A stretch of DNA of 64,000 bases from NCBI GenBank assembly GCA_005406025.1, contig BGZK01000897.1, positions 186,001 through 250,000 of the forward strand, in the 5' to 3' direction. Positions 11,201 to 24,470 of this stretch are shown here, piece after piece. Source of the stretch: Eumeta japonica (taxonomy: Eukaryota > Arthropoda > Insecta > Lepidoptera > Psychidae). A program made the position numbers and the translations under genes. The first letter of the stretch is position 1. Each line of letters opens with the position of its first letter. Below the pieces are notes generated by a model that searched no databases, was not told where the DNA came from, and saw nothing but the letters and a program-made list of their open reading frames with translations.

Positions 11201-13350
11201 CTTTTTAAACTAATACCCATATTATTATATAATATTATATTATTAGAAGTTGTGTTGTTTTATTACATTTTAATAAAAAGCTAAATCAGTTTCGTTTTAT
11301 TTTAACTATGTATTAGAGGTTCGAGTCTCGCCATTATGTTCGAGCGACATCTATGTGTTGAGTGTAAATGTTTATCTTGATATATATAATATATATGTTA
11401 GGTATAGTTTATTTCTACATTTGTAACATACATAAATTTAGGCAATTTATCGAATTATCCCATGATATTTTTCTTATGTACATACCTACTGAGCATATTA
11501 CAAATCAAAATTATTACAAAAATTAACTGTGTAATTGCCCATTAAACTTTAATAATTTATCACAATGTTGATTGATGATTGATGGTAATAAATGATTTTT
11601 ACACCCACGAATTTTACCCACTCGCAGACGAATTAAATGTAACTTCAGGGACAAGGCGAACATCTTTCCCATTATCGCGTAAAATATCGACAAAGTGTCA
11701 AACTCGACAAAGCTAATTACGAGTCTTCCTCGAGAATTACGAAATTAAAGTAGAATAAACCCAATATCGAACAATTGCTATAAAATTTAATTATAAGTCG
11801 ATTTCTTAATTCATTTTGTTCGGAGTTTTGTTGGAATTTTCATCATTGCAATTTGTACTTAAACAATATAATCGCCTAATAGCAGTATTAAGCCGCGCAA
11901 TAATGGATCATTACAATTTTGAAACTTTCATGCAAGCCTTGACAAGGGAATTGTCTCCATTAATATCGTTTGGAAGGGATCATTCAGAATCGGATAGACG
12001 ATAGTTGGATGGTTTTTTTGTTGCTCGTTCATGAGTAAATCGCATCGACGCGTATAATCGGATACGATTTTGGTGTGTCGTCGATGGGTTTTTGATTATC
12101 AATATTTTTGGTTATTACTGTGTCACTCTTCATAAACTTTCATTCGCTTTGTTTTGTTATCTGTCTTGATTCGTTCGTCGGTCTTTATGGAATCATTTAA
12201 ATCGATTTTGTACCGATTCTCGTTTTCGGAATGGATAGCCTCACATGTCTAAACCCTATAGAAATGCACTAATCTGATGATCTTGATCTGACGTTATAGC
12301 CATGCCTACATTATATGTATAAGGCAAAATGTAAACATTCCTCGATGTAAAAGCCATGGCCTTATCTCTTTTTCTAAAGAATTCTTTAATTTACGGGTCG
12401 ATAACGTCAAACATGAAATCTATGGAAAAACTAGAAAATTAAAATTAATTAAACTTCTATAATGTGCATTTTTCTTTTCGTGTATATACTTGATAGAAAA
12501 TATAAATGCCACTTTTTCGATAAACACTATTAACGTCATGTAACAATTTCTTTATCTGATTAATTCTTAACTTTGTTTTGTAGTATATATCGTAAACAAA
12601 CAAAATATGAAATTTAAATACATACATGTTTACAAAATAAGGTCGTTCATATCAAGTTTAAGACTTTCGCAGATTTGGCAATGGTACTTCAATGTTTTAA
12701 AAAGTCTTATTTCAATGAAATTGAAATTTCTACCGGTTCCTTTAAATTATACCAAGAAAATCTAACACCTCACAACAAGCGGGTAACTAGTTATTTAACA
12801 TTTGTTCTGTATTAATAGATCTTCTCTGAAGTGCACTGTTTAGTTTAATTTTCCGCTTTTTATGTCACTGTAGCCTAATCGCGACGCTGGGCAGAAATTT
12901 CGTCGATCATCAACAGATTTCTTGAACTTATGCTGCCGCTGCCTATTGCGTTTCACTTTCGTTTGTTGTCAATATGATACGTACTTATGAGAGTTGTGGG
13001 AGATGACTATTAAAGTCATTCACTACAACACTCAGACTCAGAAACGATCACGGGGAAAAAGGGGGTAGTCCAATTTATACGTTTCAAAGGTTACTTTTTA
13101 AGTATTCGCACAAATCATATTTCTTGTTTAGCCCGACTAAATTCCTTATCTATTGCCACATAAGTATACATATAAATATATATTAATTGAATGTTAAATT
13201 TAGTGAAAGAATTGCCGTATCAAGTTTTTATCCCGTCATTACTGAGGAATATCGCATTTACATTAGTCTTTTTATTTAATATTTGAAGGCTGATATATTG
13301 AAGGTTTCCACGCTGGCGTAGTGTGAGTTAGAGGCTGTTGACGACCGTCG
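8270..13350. other. Long AT-rich stretch without recognised genes
   Basis: Apart from the hairpin at 9809-9841 I see only AT-rich DNA. Two short open frames, 9200-9445 (true ATG) and 11099-11284 (TTG start), translate to hydrophobic AT-driven peptides with no family resemblance. A B-box-like 'ggttcgagtctcgcc' at about 11319 is followed by 'ttcgagcgacatct' and lacks a matching A box. It is probably a SINE scrap. Confidence 0.5.
9809..9841. repeat. Perfect 14-bp hairpin, 5-nt loop
   Basis: Arms cgcctctaaaataa (9809-9822) and ttattttagaggcg (9828-9841) are exact reverse complements. Confidence 0.95.
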
Positions 13351-13359
13351 TTACCCATA

Positions 13360-13405
13360 CGTTGCAAAATCCGGAACAGACGGCTTAACCTGTTGTCTGA
13401 GACAT
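13360..13405 (+). repeat. Fragment of 'acggcttaac' dispersed repeat
   Basis: 'gacggcttaacctgttgtc' matches the core of the longer copies at 14800 and 42050 ('accaacggcttaac.tg'). Confidence 0.4.
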
Positions 13406-14734
13406 GGAATGGTTAATATAAAAGTTAATTTTGTCGAATCGTCGATAGTCAGGAGTCGAATTCTGCACCTTCTGGTTCAAAGACAACATTCTTTACTGTT
13501 CGGCCAACGCCCCGCTCAATATGAAAAAAATGATCCTATTTGGTTGTTTTTGAGCTTGGGATTTAAAAAAATGTTTCATTTTTTTGCATGCTTGACGTTT
13601 TATCTCTTGAACTATGCGAGCCTAAAATTTGGACAAAATATTGAGTTCGCCCAAAGTGTTCTTGACGACACAAACGAAAATCTTAATTGTTTAAATTTTG
13701 TCTGTAAACGGTGAATAATAAAGTTCGCAAAAAAAAGTAAGTTTAGAATATTCCTATCATTTATTTTTAGCCCATACACTAGAGATAGAGTTCAGCAATT
13801 TTGTTCATAATGCAGAACTTTATACATTTTTTTTTATATCAGAAACAAATGTGTGCCTCATTTAAAAATAAAACATAGTAGGTGATGTGATGATTTATAG
13901 TCCGTAATTCTATTCCACATTCTAATTTATTCTGGACCTTTTCCACGCGAGTCGTTTCGCACTTGACCGGTTGTTTCGTAACACGCTTATAACAATTCTG
14001 ACGAAATAAGGTGTTCCGTCATTTGCTGTAGAGACAGTGTGCGTTTTACTTATAACTTATATTAATAACTCATATTATTAAATACCTACCTACTGATTTT
14101 TTTCGTTCATATAGTAAACTAATATAATTAAATTCAAACATATTCAAGAAAACTAATATGTACATTACATTTTATTGAATATGGATCTAAAAACCATTTA
14201 TGAACTTAAAGATATAAACACATACACATGTGATTCCGTCCCCACTCTACAATCATAGAGTATTGAACTTATACGTTTTCAAATATTGCTCAATATTTAC
14301 GACACTCGACCGGGCGTGCAAACGCCAGGCGCTCGTATTTGTGTCGGAATCGTGAGAGACGTTTTCGCTATTCGTGGAAGGCGTCCGTATTTAGATATCC
14401 TTCTTACATACAATTATGCGTATATAAAAATATTCTAAAAAAAAGCGAGTTAGAATAAATAGCGATAACTTAAGATTTGCGATGTACTCTTGTGATATAC
14501 TGTATGCAGTTTCGTGTCTTCATTTGGGTCGAGTCGTTCTTAATATCATGACGAAGTCAGCGACTCACGATTCACGTGCTTTCGGAGGCACGAAATGAGT
14601 GGTTCAATCGCACACGATTCGCTCGTGATCGTGATTCGAATCCGAGACCTTCTAATTCGATGGCAACGTGCTGACGAGTTGGTCGCCGTCGCTCTGCAGG
14701 AACGTATCCTTTCGCGATATTTTTGTTTCAGATC

Positions 14735-14865
14735 GCAAGTTTTGGAAGTTCAGCCCTCCAAGCTGGCTCGTTGCGGATTAAGAGTCGGCCGTTGTCACTG
14801 CGATGCGAAAGCGTCCATGACCAACGGCTTAACGTGGTCTGGGAACACTCAACAGAGCGAGTTAC
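14735..14865 (+). repeat. Dispersed repeat with 'gaccaacggcttaacgtg' core
   Basis: The stretch 'gcgtccatgaccaacggctt' aligns with 42045-42070 ('acatccaggaccaacggctt'), and 'ccaagctggctcgttgcggat' resembles 21775-21800. This is a recurrent lepidopteran interspersed repeat, probably tRNA-SINE related. The 94-codon open frame 14595-14879 runs through it, so I do not call that frame a gene. Confidence 0.45.
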
Positions 14866-15031
14866 TTAATTTGACGTAAATTAAATATTCATTATTATAA
14901 ATAGTATTATACTATTTATGTTAATATATTAAAATAGGGTAGTTATTGGTTTTACTCCGTTTTTCGAAAATCGAATTTTTATCAGATCTTGACGTTTTGA
15001 GGTCTTAGGAAGCTCTCCTGACGATTTTACG

Positions 15032-15174
<143 letters not shown>

Positions 15175-15330
15175 TCTGTTTGTGTATGAAAACTTTTTAT
15201 AAGTTTTAAACGACTTGACCGATTGTAACCAAACTTTGGCATTCCAAAGAGGTCTATCAAACTTAGATTTCTTGAAAATTTGAACCTATTCGAAACTACA
15301 TATTCCAAAAAATTAAAAAAAAACTATGAA
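15175..15330 (+). repeat. Retroelement tail next to the GT tract
   Basis: 'tctgtttgtgtatgaaaact' and 'cgacttgaccgattgtaac' follow the pattern of lepidopteran RTE-like 3' ends. It leads directly into the tandem array downstream. Confidence 0.35.
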
Positions 15331-15369
15331 TTAAACTTTTTTTACATGTGTTTTGTTTGGAATACTTTT

Positions 15370-15793
15370 AAATAGTTTTACCGATCGATTCCAAAAACTA
15401 ATCAGCTCTTAACATTAAAAAACCACTTCGATCACTGCCAAGTCGGTCAAAATCGATTGATTCATTTGCGAGATATCATGAATGAAAAAAAAAATCGAAA
15501 AAAGTGATTTTTTTTTTAAATACTCCGAAATTTATGCCTAATTAAAAGCATGTTCTGAGTACTTTAGAGAATATAAAACCCGCGTCGATCACTACCGGGC
15601 CGGTCAAAATCGGTTGATTTGTTTGTGACATACCTATCGTGAACGAATAAAATCGCAAAATGTGATTTTTTCACAATACTCCAAAATTTTGTACCTAATT
15701 AAATGCATGTTCTGAATTATTTTATAGAACTTAAAAACCTGCGTTGATTGTCGCTAGTTCAGTCAGAATCGATTAATTTGTTCAAAAGATATC

Positions 15794-15825
<32 letters not shown>

Positions 15826-15900
15826 AACGTTCTCTTAATAAAATTCTAAAGTTTTGTATCGAATCAAATTCGCATTATCAAAATTTTTTTAAGAGAAATA
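15370..15900 (+). repeat. Tandem array, about 158-bp unit, three to four diverged copies
   Basis: The anchor 'tcactgccaagtcggtcaaa' near 15431 recurs as 'tcactaccgggccggtcaaa' near 15588 and, more diverged, near 15748 ('gctagttcagtcagaatcg'), giving periods of about 157 and 160 bp. A second anchor, 'cctaattaaa.gcatgttctga', recurs near 15537 and 15692. A decayed version ('gtatcgaatcaaattcgcat') lies near 15856. No protein is encoded. Confidence 0.75.
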
Positions 15901-16214
15901 GAGATTTTAGAATTGTAAGTGCTCGAAACGTACTATAACTATGTTTCTGAGCTAGGAGAACTCAAAAAAGTACTATCATTTACTGATCTCAATATGTGTG
16001 AACACTTTGGGCTTGAAAATAGCACGAAGTTGCAGGAGAGGCTTGAAAGGTCAGTCGTAGTTCGGATTTTTAAGCTTAAAACTAAGAAGATATCAAAAAC
16101 TTGTATACAAGTATATTTCGGTTTTCAAGGAACTCAAAAACAAATCCACAAATATCACAGCGGGAAGTTTTAGAGATGGTCTTTAGGGTAACCGTTTTTC
16201 AGATTTTTTATCAT

Positions 16215-16395
16215 TCAAATGTGTCCCCAGTTTCACTCTCCTGGGCATAGAATGAATTCCTTCATGTTCTGTAGCAATCAATTTTTGTATAAATTTTGGT
16301 CGCGATCGTGGTCCTGTTGTCGATTCTGGTTCTGCTGCCGGGTCTGGTCCCCGATCGCTCTCGCTTCCAATACAGGTCTCATTACTGATCTTGGC
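16215..16395 (+). repeat. Composite hexanucleotide repeat, copy 1
   Basis: The head (16221-16260, 'ccccagtttcactctcctgg' followed by 'gcatagaatgaattcc') leads into a body of degenerate 6/12-bp units of the type tcctgttgtcga-ttctggttctgc. The same head and body recur at 16675-16870 and, inverted, at 36640-37075. Open frames here on both strands are due to the periodic body. Confidence 0.6.
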
Positions 16396-16674
16396 CCTCA
16401 CTTGGGCATTAATGGTAGTTATAATTCATTACTATTTATATTGCAACGGACATTTTGATGTACGTTGCAATATAAATCCCTTCCTTCATCCCTTAATGAT
16501 CCCGCATCAAACGGTCAAAGTCCCGTACACATACGTTCAGGGATTTTTACGTGATTGCATGACAAAGAAAACATGTTTAAGTATATACACACGTGTAGCC
16601 GCTATCCGTCCCCTTCGTTGAGCGTAAACTAATATTCGGCAATAATTGTTTTTTTTTTTGTGTGTGTGATTCCG

Positions 16675-16870
16675 ATATGCCCATGGTTTCACTCGCGTGT
16701 GCATAAAATGAATCCTTTTTCATTTTATTTTAAATATTAGCCGTTCTCTCTGTCAATTCTGCTCCCGATCACGCTCCTGCTATCGGCGGCAATTCTGGTT
16801 CATTGTCAGGCTCGATCCCGGTCCCGCTAGTGCAACAGCGGTCTTGTTGCCAATTGTGATCCTTCTTGGC
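16675..16870 (+). repeat. Composite hexanucleotide repeat, copy 2
   Basis: The head 'tgcccatggtttcactcgcg' then 'gcataaaatgaatcc' (16678-16715) is clearly related to copy 1. The body at 16750-16860 has 'tctgctcccgatcacgctcc' and similar hexamer-phased units. Confidence 0.6.
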
Positions 16871-16999
16871 CATGGATGTTAGTAGTAACAGACTACCATG
16901 TCTACTGGTATTTATATATTTTTTTACATAAGGTGATCTTGTTACGAAATACAATATAATCTTATTATATTAATATTATATTCTATTTGAGAATACGAT

Positions 17000-18970
17000 C
17001 TAGCTTTGTGCCAAATTTGATTATACGTATAATCCGTCAACCGTCAGGGAATGACAAACGTCCATACAAACACACTTTTACATTTTTGACAACGGACATA
17101 ACGATTGACAATGTGCACTTCATCAAATGGCAAAAAGAGAGTATATAATAATAAGATACCGGATTAGCACCGGACTACCATAGAGCGTTTTGTACGGTTA
17201 ACCAACCTAACCATGTGTTGTCTTAACTTCCTGTTAAAATTGCCAATATAACGAATACTGAAATTGACATAACTGAATGGAAGTTTACTACAGATAATTC
17301 AGGATGTACAATTATATATTCTTTATCTTTGAAGAAAAGAAACAAATGAGATATTCTACGCGAATTTAGCCAAACTCGCTTACTTTGGTTTCTGTCATAT
17401 CATCGGCGATAGCGTTGCAGGCGAAAAATGCATGAAAACTAATTTTCTTCATATTTTCTTTTTCGTGAATTATTCATATTTTTAATTAGTTATTCTGCTA
17501 TTCGGGGCGGAGACAAATCCAATTAATTAAAGATCGAGAAAATCTGTGCAGCAGTTTCTATGTTATAAACAGTATAATTGACACGACTTTGTTTTATATT
17601 AATACATTATGTGCATCCAAAATACGTGGCGACGACGTAGAAATGTACGAATAAGTATCGGCCGTCGTCGAGGGCCGCGGACGATTATTTCAGATGAAAA
17701 AATCTATATCAAATAACCGTCCATAAATTCAATACTGTCTCTGGGAAAACGTTTCGATTTCCCCTGTGGTGTTGTAGCTGCGGGAGGAGAGAGAGAGAGA
17801 GAGACGGAAAAAGGCGGGAGAGAGACAGGGAGAAAAAGGAAATGACGCGTATTCACATAAGAAATGTAAATTCATGTCTCGGGGCCGACTTCCGCCCGAG
17901 CATAATGTTTTAGGGTGTGATAAAAAGACGTTTTTACGGCTAGCCTTCAAAGATGTTTCTTGTGTTTCCACCGTGTCGAGTACATCTAACTTTATTACGG
18001 CGATAAATAGGCCGCTAGGGAGCGCTTATGTCGAATATTCTATGATGAATCAACTTCTATTCTGCCGTCATGCTAAGTGCTTGTAAGTGTCACATTGAGG
18101 CATAGCAAACGTAACATATTTAGTAAATGTAAAGTAACTAGTTTCATGCACGTGTTTAGTATTGGAAAGGGTTTTCCTTGCCTTTTAAACAAAACAACGT
18201 TTTTGAACTAAATTCCAGGGTCTAGTGAGTGTAATGACATTGCTGCGCTTCGCTTGCCCTTGGAACGCAATGAACATTAATGTGGTAAAGTTAAGGTACC
18301 AAATAGATTTCATCGTAACTTATTCAATACTTATTATTAATATTTCCTATTATAGTATCCTCTTCCCACCTTCAATTACTTACGGACCCTTTCAGCATTT
18401 CTTAATCTCTTTCGGAGTATATTTCATCTTTTCTTTGTAATACTTTTGTAAAGAACCTTGTAACAACTGATTCACTTTAAGAACTGGGTACAGAAAGAAA
18501 AATTTTTGGTAGTACGTTCAGAATGGCCCCGAAAATATTTTCGTTTGAAATATTTTTTTTGGGTTGGTTTCATGGTCTCATTTTGAAAGTGATTTGTCTT
18601 TTATTATACTAGATATTCTACATTCACTGTTTTGTGTGTTTTGTTATACATAGCAAACCATTTTCATAAATATGTATAACAAATTCGTATCAAAGTATAT
18701 CCAATGTATTTTTTACGTATATATGCATAAATTTGTATCACAGATCATTATATCAGCACCTTATCTGTCCATTTGAAAAAATTGTTACAAGCTCTTGGAG
18801 ATTAATCTTTAATTAAAACGGCACATAAGTTTAATTTTTTTTATTCGACAGATCGTAATTACAACATCTTCTTTTTAATATATAACTTTCTATATAGGAA
18901 TGGAATAACGAACTACAGACTAATTAATGAACTTTCAAGCTAACATAGCCACTTCACAGAAATCATAATA
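17000..18970. other. Unassigned
   Basis: No gene recognised. A GA-rich simple stretch at 17784-17850 contains an uninterrupted (GA)n run. Several short frames at 17874-18440 are not convincing. Confidence 0.4.
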
Positions 18971-18979
18971 CTACAATTT

Positions 18980-19215
18980 TTGAATTACACAGACCCTTTG
19001 TGCGACGCGCCCGCGGCGACCGAGGAATATCGTATTTGCCCTGGGCGGGGTCGCTCGGTCCGCGCGGAGCGGGTGCGCCCCAAAACTAACACTTCAACAT
19101 TGAGCACGCGCATACTCGCTCAACTAACTAACCGGTTCACTTTTCGAACGCACACTCCGAGTTATGAAAATGAAGTAATTTTACGCTGCCGGCCGTCCGT
19201 GCCTTGCTTGTTTAT
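18980..19215. other. GC-rich block, function unknown
   Basis: Dense in CG dinucleotides around 19005-19085 and again near 19185. A 99-codon frame on the plus strand starts with TTG and runs on into AT-rich DNA, so it is unlikely to be real. No similarity to other parts of the window was seen. Confidence 0.3.
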
Positions 19216-19644
19216 TTATTTATTCTGTTTTTTTACCATCACACGGAGAACATTAAAAAATTTACATAAATTATTTTAAAAATAATTGCCATTCGTCGAT
19301 CATCCCTATTTTCGGAAATGGAGTTTCCATCAGATGTCATCGTTTTGAGTCATTAATATAAATACTTTTGTTATTTATCAGATAGCTTCTAAACGAATCG
19401 ATAGATGAAAATGGAATTTATGATTTGAAATTATGATAACATTTGAATGAACTTCATTTTCTTTACATTTCTTAACAATATTGTCCAAGATTAAATTTTC
19501 CATTGAAAGAAATTCTTAAACACAAAAAAGCACGTCTTTTACGCTCAAAATGATTGAATTAACATTTTTATTAATCAACAATTTTACTAGTGGAATTTTC
19601 CATGAGGGTATTGACCAAAAATATTTTTTCTTTATTTTCAGCGT

Positions 19645-20260
19645 CACTACTCCAATAAAAAAAAAACCGGCCAAGTTCATGTTGGACCACGCGCAGTGTG
19701 GAGTTCCGTAGTCGTCCATCACAGTATTACGAACTTGAACGAGGCTGTTGCTACTATGCACTTATTAATTAAGTTCATAGTTCTACGGCTAATAACGTCT
19801 GAAAACGGGCCTACACCCGACGAGTGTTGAGGATGTTACGATTTTTTATTTCTAAATTTTACATAAGTTCATAAACTTACATTTGACATTTGCTAATTAT
19901 TTTACACAACCAACAACGTCATCTAAGTGATTTTCAATGGAATTTGTATTGGAATTTTGCTTTTCACATCACCAAGTATAGTTTTTAAGTCGGTCGATTA
20001 TTACTCGTAAACTTATAAAGCCTATTTAATTGTTATTTTTCCTTTTAGCTTCGTTGCTATGTCGTGTAGAGATAGATCTTTATTAATTTCATTCTAACAC
20101 TTTGTGCGCGTTATTAATATATGTGCACTCATGCCAAACTAGTACTAAGAGTCTTTGAGCTAAGACGCGAACAGACGTAGACAGACAGACTTACTGATGA
20201 ACGGATGGACACGGTGTAACTATAAGGAACTATAAAGTTTTATAGTCCTCTATAATTTAT
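19645..20260 (+). repeat. Degenerate 'ccggccaag...gttccgtag' interspersed element
   Basis: Starts with 'ccggccaagttcatgttgga' and 'cacgcgcagtgtggagttcc', a decayed form of the widespread lepidopteran repeat opening 'ggccaagtgcgggtcggacc...gggttccgta'. It ends with 'agacagacagacttactgat' near 20180-20205, as expected for that family. No coding remains. Confidence 0.5.
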
Positions 20261-21663
20261 TTTTTTCTCTACAATTTTAAATTTTTATTAATACTTAAAA
20301 TGAAAATAAACATTTTATCGTAGCGAATTGTAAAGAGCTTTTTACAATAAAACTAACCTCGTTAAAAGTAATTCGAGCAATAGATGGAGTTTTTTAAAAA
20401 TTGTATTTGCAAAACATTATACAAGATTACTTATAATGTTTTTTATGTCTTGAGATGGTTTTTTTTATTTATTCTGTTTTTATTTTATTTTTAAATAACA
20501 TACCTATGAATTGGCCTTAAAATAACTCAATGCATTCTTCGAGAAATTGCTCACACAGAGAGAGAGTATAGGAATTATTAAACGGGAGTAAATTAGGTTC
20601 CGTAGTACGATTAAAACTTTCCCAACTTCTCCGACTAGTGAAGTGTGCATTATTAACGGGTAAAACAAAATATTTTCCAGATCGAAGAGCTTAAACTTTT
20701 TAATTACTTTGAAAAACTCAAAAACGTGTGTGTATGTTATATTTTCAAGCTCTCTGAATAACAGAATATCAGGAAAATCGTTTTCCAGATTTTTCACCAC
20801 AAGTAACACAAATGATTTAGGTACAAACAATTTCTTTCTGTTTTTTAAGCAAGCAGTTACTAGCGCCCCGGTTAGGAGATGGCATGACCTAGAAATCCAT
20901 ACGCGAGTCCGTGGGTCAAGGTTTGAAGGACATGTTCCAATTTTCGCTCATCCCTACGTCTTCTTTTTCCACGACAACTACGTTGGAAGACAGGAAAAAA
21001 GAATAACTTATTTCTGCGGTTCGAATACGAACAATAAAATTGTTTTACAGTAACGATAATTCATAGGTCTGTCCGTTATTTAATTTAATTTTTACAGCGA
21101 AATTGGAATCAGAAAACGTTTAAATTTTATTATTAATTCATTGGTATTGTAAAATAGATTAACGAGAAATAAGGATAGGTTTTAAAATTGGAGATCGATT
21201 TTTAATTTATTGACAACGCTTCCTCAACACTGTTCAGGGCGTTAGAAATTACCAGAGAATGATAAAAAATTATATTAAACAACCGCCTTCCATAAATATA
21301 ACGTAACGAACAAAAGAGTCCCCGAAAGCGATAACAAGGACACCGTGGTGTTTTAGTCGATAGGCCGCCGACATAACTCGATCGGCCGTCCCCAGGCGTC
21401 GGACATCCGTGGGGACTTCCCCTTGTCAACAAAAAGGTTTACTACCAACAAACCGGTATAAATATTAAGTCGCCTGCATCAGTAATTTTTAGTTAAATTC
21501 TTACATAAAGACAGACATTTCTTTTAATGTTCTGTATATTTTGTTTATATATTCTATTCGGTACCATAAAATGATTTTTTCTTTTCAAATTTTATGAACA
21601 CAAACAGCTATGTTCAATAATGATTATTGGTCGTTTTCGAAGCGAAAGGTTGTTGGTTTGTCG

Positions 21664-21693
21664 GGTTTTAATCACTGCGGAGTGATTAAAACC
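21664..21693. repeat. Perfect 13-bp hairpin, 4-nt loop
   Basis: ggttttaatcact (21664-21676), loop gcgg, agtgattaaaacc (21681-21693). Confidence 0.95.
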
Positions 21694-21699
21694 TAACTG

Positions 21700-21890
21700 T
21701 GACCCCAACGGCTGTGGGACCGGAGCGCACCATCCCACAATCTTTTTATTTCAAATTGGGGAAGTTGGAACTTCAAGCTACGCTGGCTCAGTGCGGCTTC
21801 GGTTAGTAATAGATCGATGTATCCAGGAACTTCCGGTTTGAAAGCAACGACGCACATAACCATTGAGACACGAACGCTCTACAAATAGAT
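21700..21890. repeat. SINE-like dispersed repeat fragment
   Basis: 'gctggctcagtgcggcttcg' and then 'aacttccggtttgaaagcaa' (from about 21829) are shared in diverged form with 31417-31445 and 42101-42130. The second motif reads on the minus strand like part of a tRNA-type promoter region. Confidence 0.4.
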
Positions 21891-22539
21891 ACCATTGGCA
21901 AATTAACTAACGAGTTTTTAACTCAAAGCGGTCGCTTCGGGCCTAGGAGAGCATCTTAAGTTATCGTCACCACCCCCCCGATAGTTCTGGGTCAGTGTGA
22001 AGGGCTCAAAGTAGAAAACTTGACCCGATATCTGTTTACAAAACGTGAAAAAATCGTCGTAACTTATATCTGATTAAAATAATTACGTGATATTAGAATG
22101 TGGAGATGCGCTTAATACACATATTTCTATAGCTAAGAGAAAGAAATGTCACAAGTATGAGATACGATAGAAAAAAAATGTAGTACAAGGAAATCAATAT
22201 CAAATTTCGTATATGTACACGAGCCTACGTTTTGTGGAGATCGAGGCGTGAAATTCGAAAAGTACGCGTTCGAAATCACGTCTTGAACTCATACATAATA
22301 CATGTGAAGTCGACGCACAGTCAAATTAACTAGAGCCGGGGCTAAGCGTTCACACCAGAGAATTTTTCCTCACACAGACACTTGGAAGATGTTTTCGACG
22401 ATTTTCTCGTAATCCGACGAAGTGTAGGTACGTATGAGCGAGACGTTGGGCGTTATTCAGTTTTTTAGCGTTGAAAATGCTTTTTCGAGGTCTTAAGTAG
22501 GGCACTCGTTTTCAATAAAAGCACGGCAGGTCTAGCGTT

Positions 22540-23080
22540 CTTGATTATTGAAATAGAAAAATAAAAAATACATAAATAATAGTTATTAAAAGGGCTACAA
22601 TACTACAATAAATTTTTGGAAAATATTAGAACTCATTTTAAATAAAAAAATACAATTTTTCACCATATGTTTTTTGAGACTTTTTTTAAAAAATTTAAAA
22701 TTTCTTCAAAACGAAGAAAGTTGTAAAAATTTGGACAAAAGCTGCTATGGAGTTTTAAATTGTCTATAGTTTGAGCCTATAATTATACAAATCGATGGAT
22801 GTTTAATAGTACTTTTATGGTCCTTAAGAAGCTAAATTTTACAAAAATTTTTAGTCACATTAAACTTTCGTACGATTTCACAATATACACAAGAGAGGTT
22901 TATGATATGCATAGTTTTGATTTTAAGACTAATCAAGACTTGTCATTTTTGAAAAATAGTCATCACTCATTATGAACCACGATACGAAACTGGTAGGGCG
23001 CTATGTTAGCTCTTAGTTCATTGTGGTATGGCATAAGGTTGTTAACAAAGTTACAGCCAAATGCTATTAATAATAATTTT
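22540..23080. other. AT-rich stretch, probably old transposon
   Basis: No gene. It adjoins the repeat at 23089 and may belong to the same insertion ('tgtggtatggcataaggttg' near 23020 has repeat character), but its boundaries are not visible. Confidence 0.3.
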
Positions 23081-23088
23081 AATAATGG

Positions 23089-23665
23089 AAATGTTTTTTC
23101 TATCGTCTCAGCAGCGGCTCCATTTTCAATGAAAATGCGAATTCACCCTGGTGTCTTGATCTATATGTCTAGGTAAATAATTGTTGTGTTAACAGACGCG
23201 TATAAATAAAAGTACTTATGTATTTTCTATCACTATATAGTTGTGTAGTGATAGAAATAAATTTCAAACATTTGATACGATTTTGAGAAAAATTAATATA
23301 TAATTAATAATAATTGTTTTTAGAATGTTTATGAAGGATACTTTTAAACTTATTTACATATTTATATATCTGGAGCTTTTGTTTCATTTTTCAAAGATAA
23401 TGAAAAGTTTTGGAATTGTAATTTTCTTAAAAATCGGCCGTTTTACGACCTGAGATTTGATTTTGGTTTAATATGACCGAAAACGTTAATTTTTACGTAT
23501 CAACAGATTTTTCTAGGAATGAGTAAAAATATATATTTTTTTTATTTAGGAAAAAATTATCATTGAATTTCGTTTTTATTCCTGTTATTTATTCCTTTTG
23601 TTACAGAATTCATTTTCAGTGTACCCGAAGATCGTGTAGAGCACGAGATCTGTGTCTTTTTTTCT
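23089..23665 (+). repeat. Dispersed repeat shared with 53835-54290, copy A
   Basis: 'tctcagcagcggctccattt' near 23106 matches 'cctcagtagaggcccaattt' near 53851, and the following 'tcaatgaaaatg' matches 'tcagcgaaaatg'. Farther on, 'gagatctgtg' and the preceding order of AT-rich blocks are also shared. Diverged, noncoding. Confidence 0.5.
23224..23257. repeat. Perfect 12-bp hairpin, 10-nt loop
   Basis: tttctatcacta (23224-23235) pairs with tagtgatagaaa (23246-23257), inside repeat copy A. Confidence 0.9.
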
Positions 23666-23689
23666 TGCCGTCGTCGTTCCTATAAATTG

Positions 23690-23960
23690 CCAAATAGTGC
23701 ATATACCTCGCGCGACTTAACCTGACACTGCTGAAATGCGTCTTGTCCCAGGTCCGTCCTGTGCACTCAGTTCCGGTAGCGTCCTCGATATCGTTGCGCG
23801 GCTCTTTCGTTCTCGTTTACAATGTTGCTGATATATTAAGGCAACGCAGTGATAAACTATTAACATGACGTGGAACGCAGCGCCCCGCACACCGCGAACA
23901 TCGCGGTATTGCATAATAAAACACGCGTGCGTTTGCTTATTTTTAAATGTCGTATGCGCC
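23690..23960. other. GC-richer block of unknown role
   Basis: CG-rich between 23705 and 23905. An 81-codon minus-strand frame (23962-23717, TTG start) is basic and resembles no family I know. Confidence 0.25.
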
Positions 23961-24470
23961 AAGGTAATTCGTTTCTTTTTAGAAATAAGAACAAGGATTA
24001 ATTAATTTCAAAAAATCCAACTGGCAATTTGTAATGTTTGTATAGATTAATCTACGTAGAAAGTTTGGAGGCTAAGTCGGTCCCATTTGAATGTAAAATA
24101 TAAATCTCCATTTTAAAAGAGGTCTCTTTGATATATTTTTTTCTATCATACAAGTTAATGAATCGTGTAACGGCAAATTGCCAAATCAAAAGTCAATAAC
24201 ATGAAGAATCGGGTTAACAAAGATCACTTTCATATATATATTTTGTATTTAAAAAAAAAACAAGATTCCCACCATCAAAATTTTTAATTCGTCATCTTGA
24301 GCCGATTTTTAATTCGTCATTATTCCGTTTGTTTTTGTTGAATATATCAACTACGTCAGCAGTGCCTGGTGTTTAGGTAAGTTGCACGAGTAGGAATTAT
24401 GTTTGTCCGAGCGAAGCGACGCATGATTGAATTCGATATGTGTACAGAAGGTGAGAGAGTTGAACAAGTG

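Noticed and set aside
14595..14879. 94-codon plus-strand open frame as a gene
   Set aside because: Its second half lies in a dispersed repeat found again at 42.0 kb, and the translation has no recognisable domain.
24374..24383. Splice donor 'ttaggtaagtt' as evidence for a gene
   Set aside because: Consensus donors are expected many times by chance in 64 kb, and no coding or composition change is associated here.
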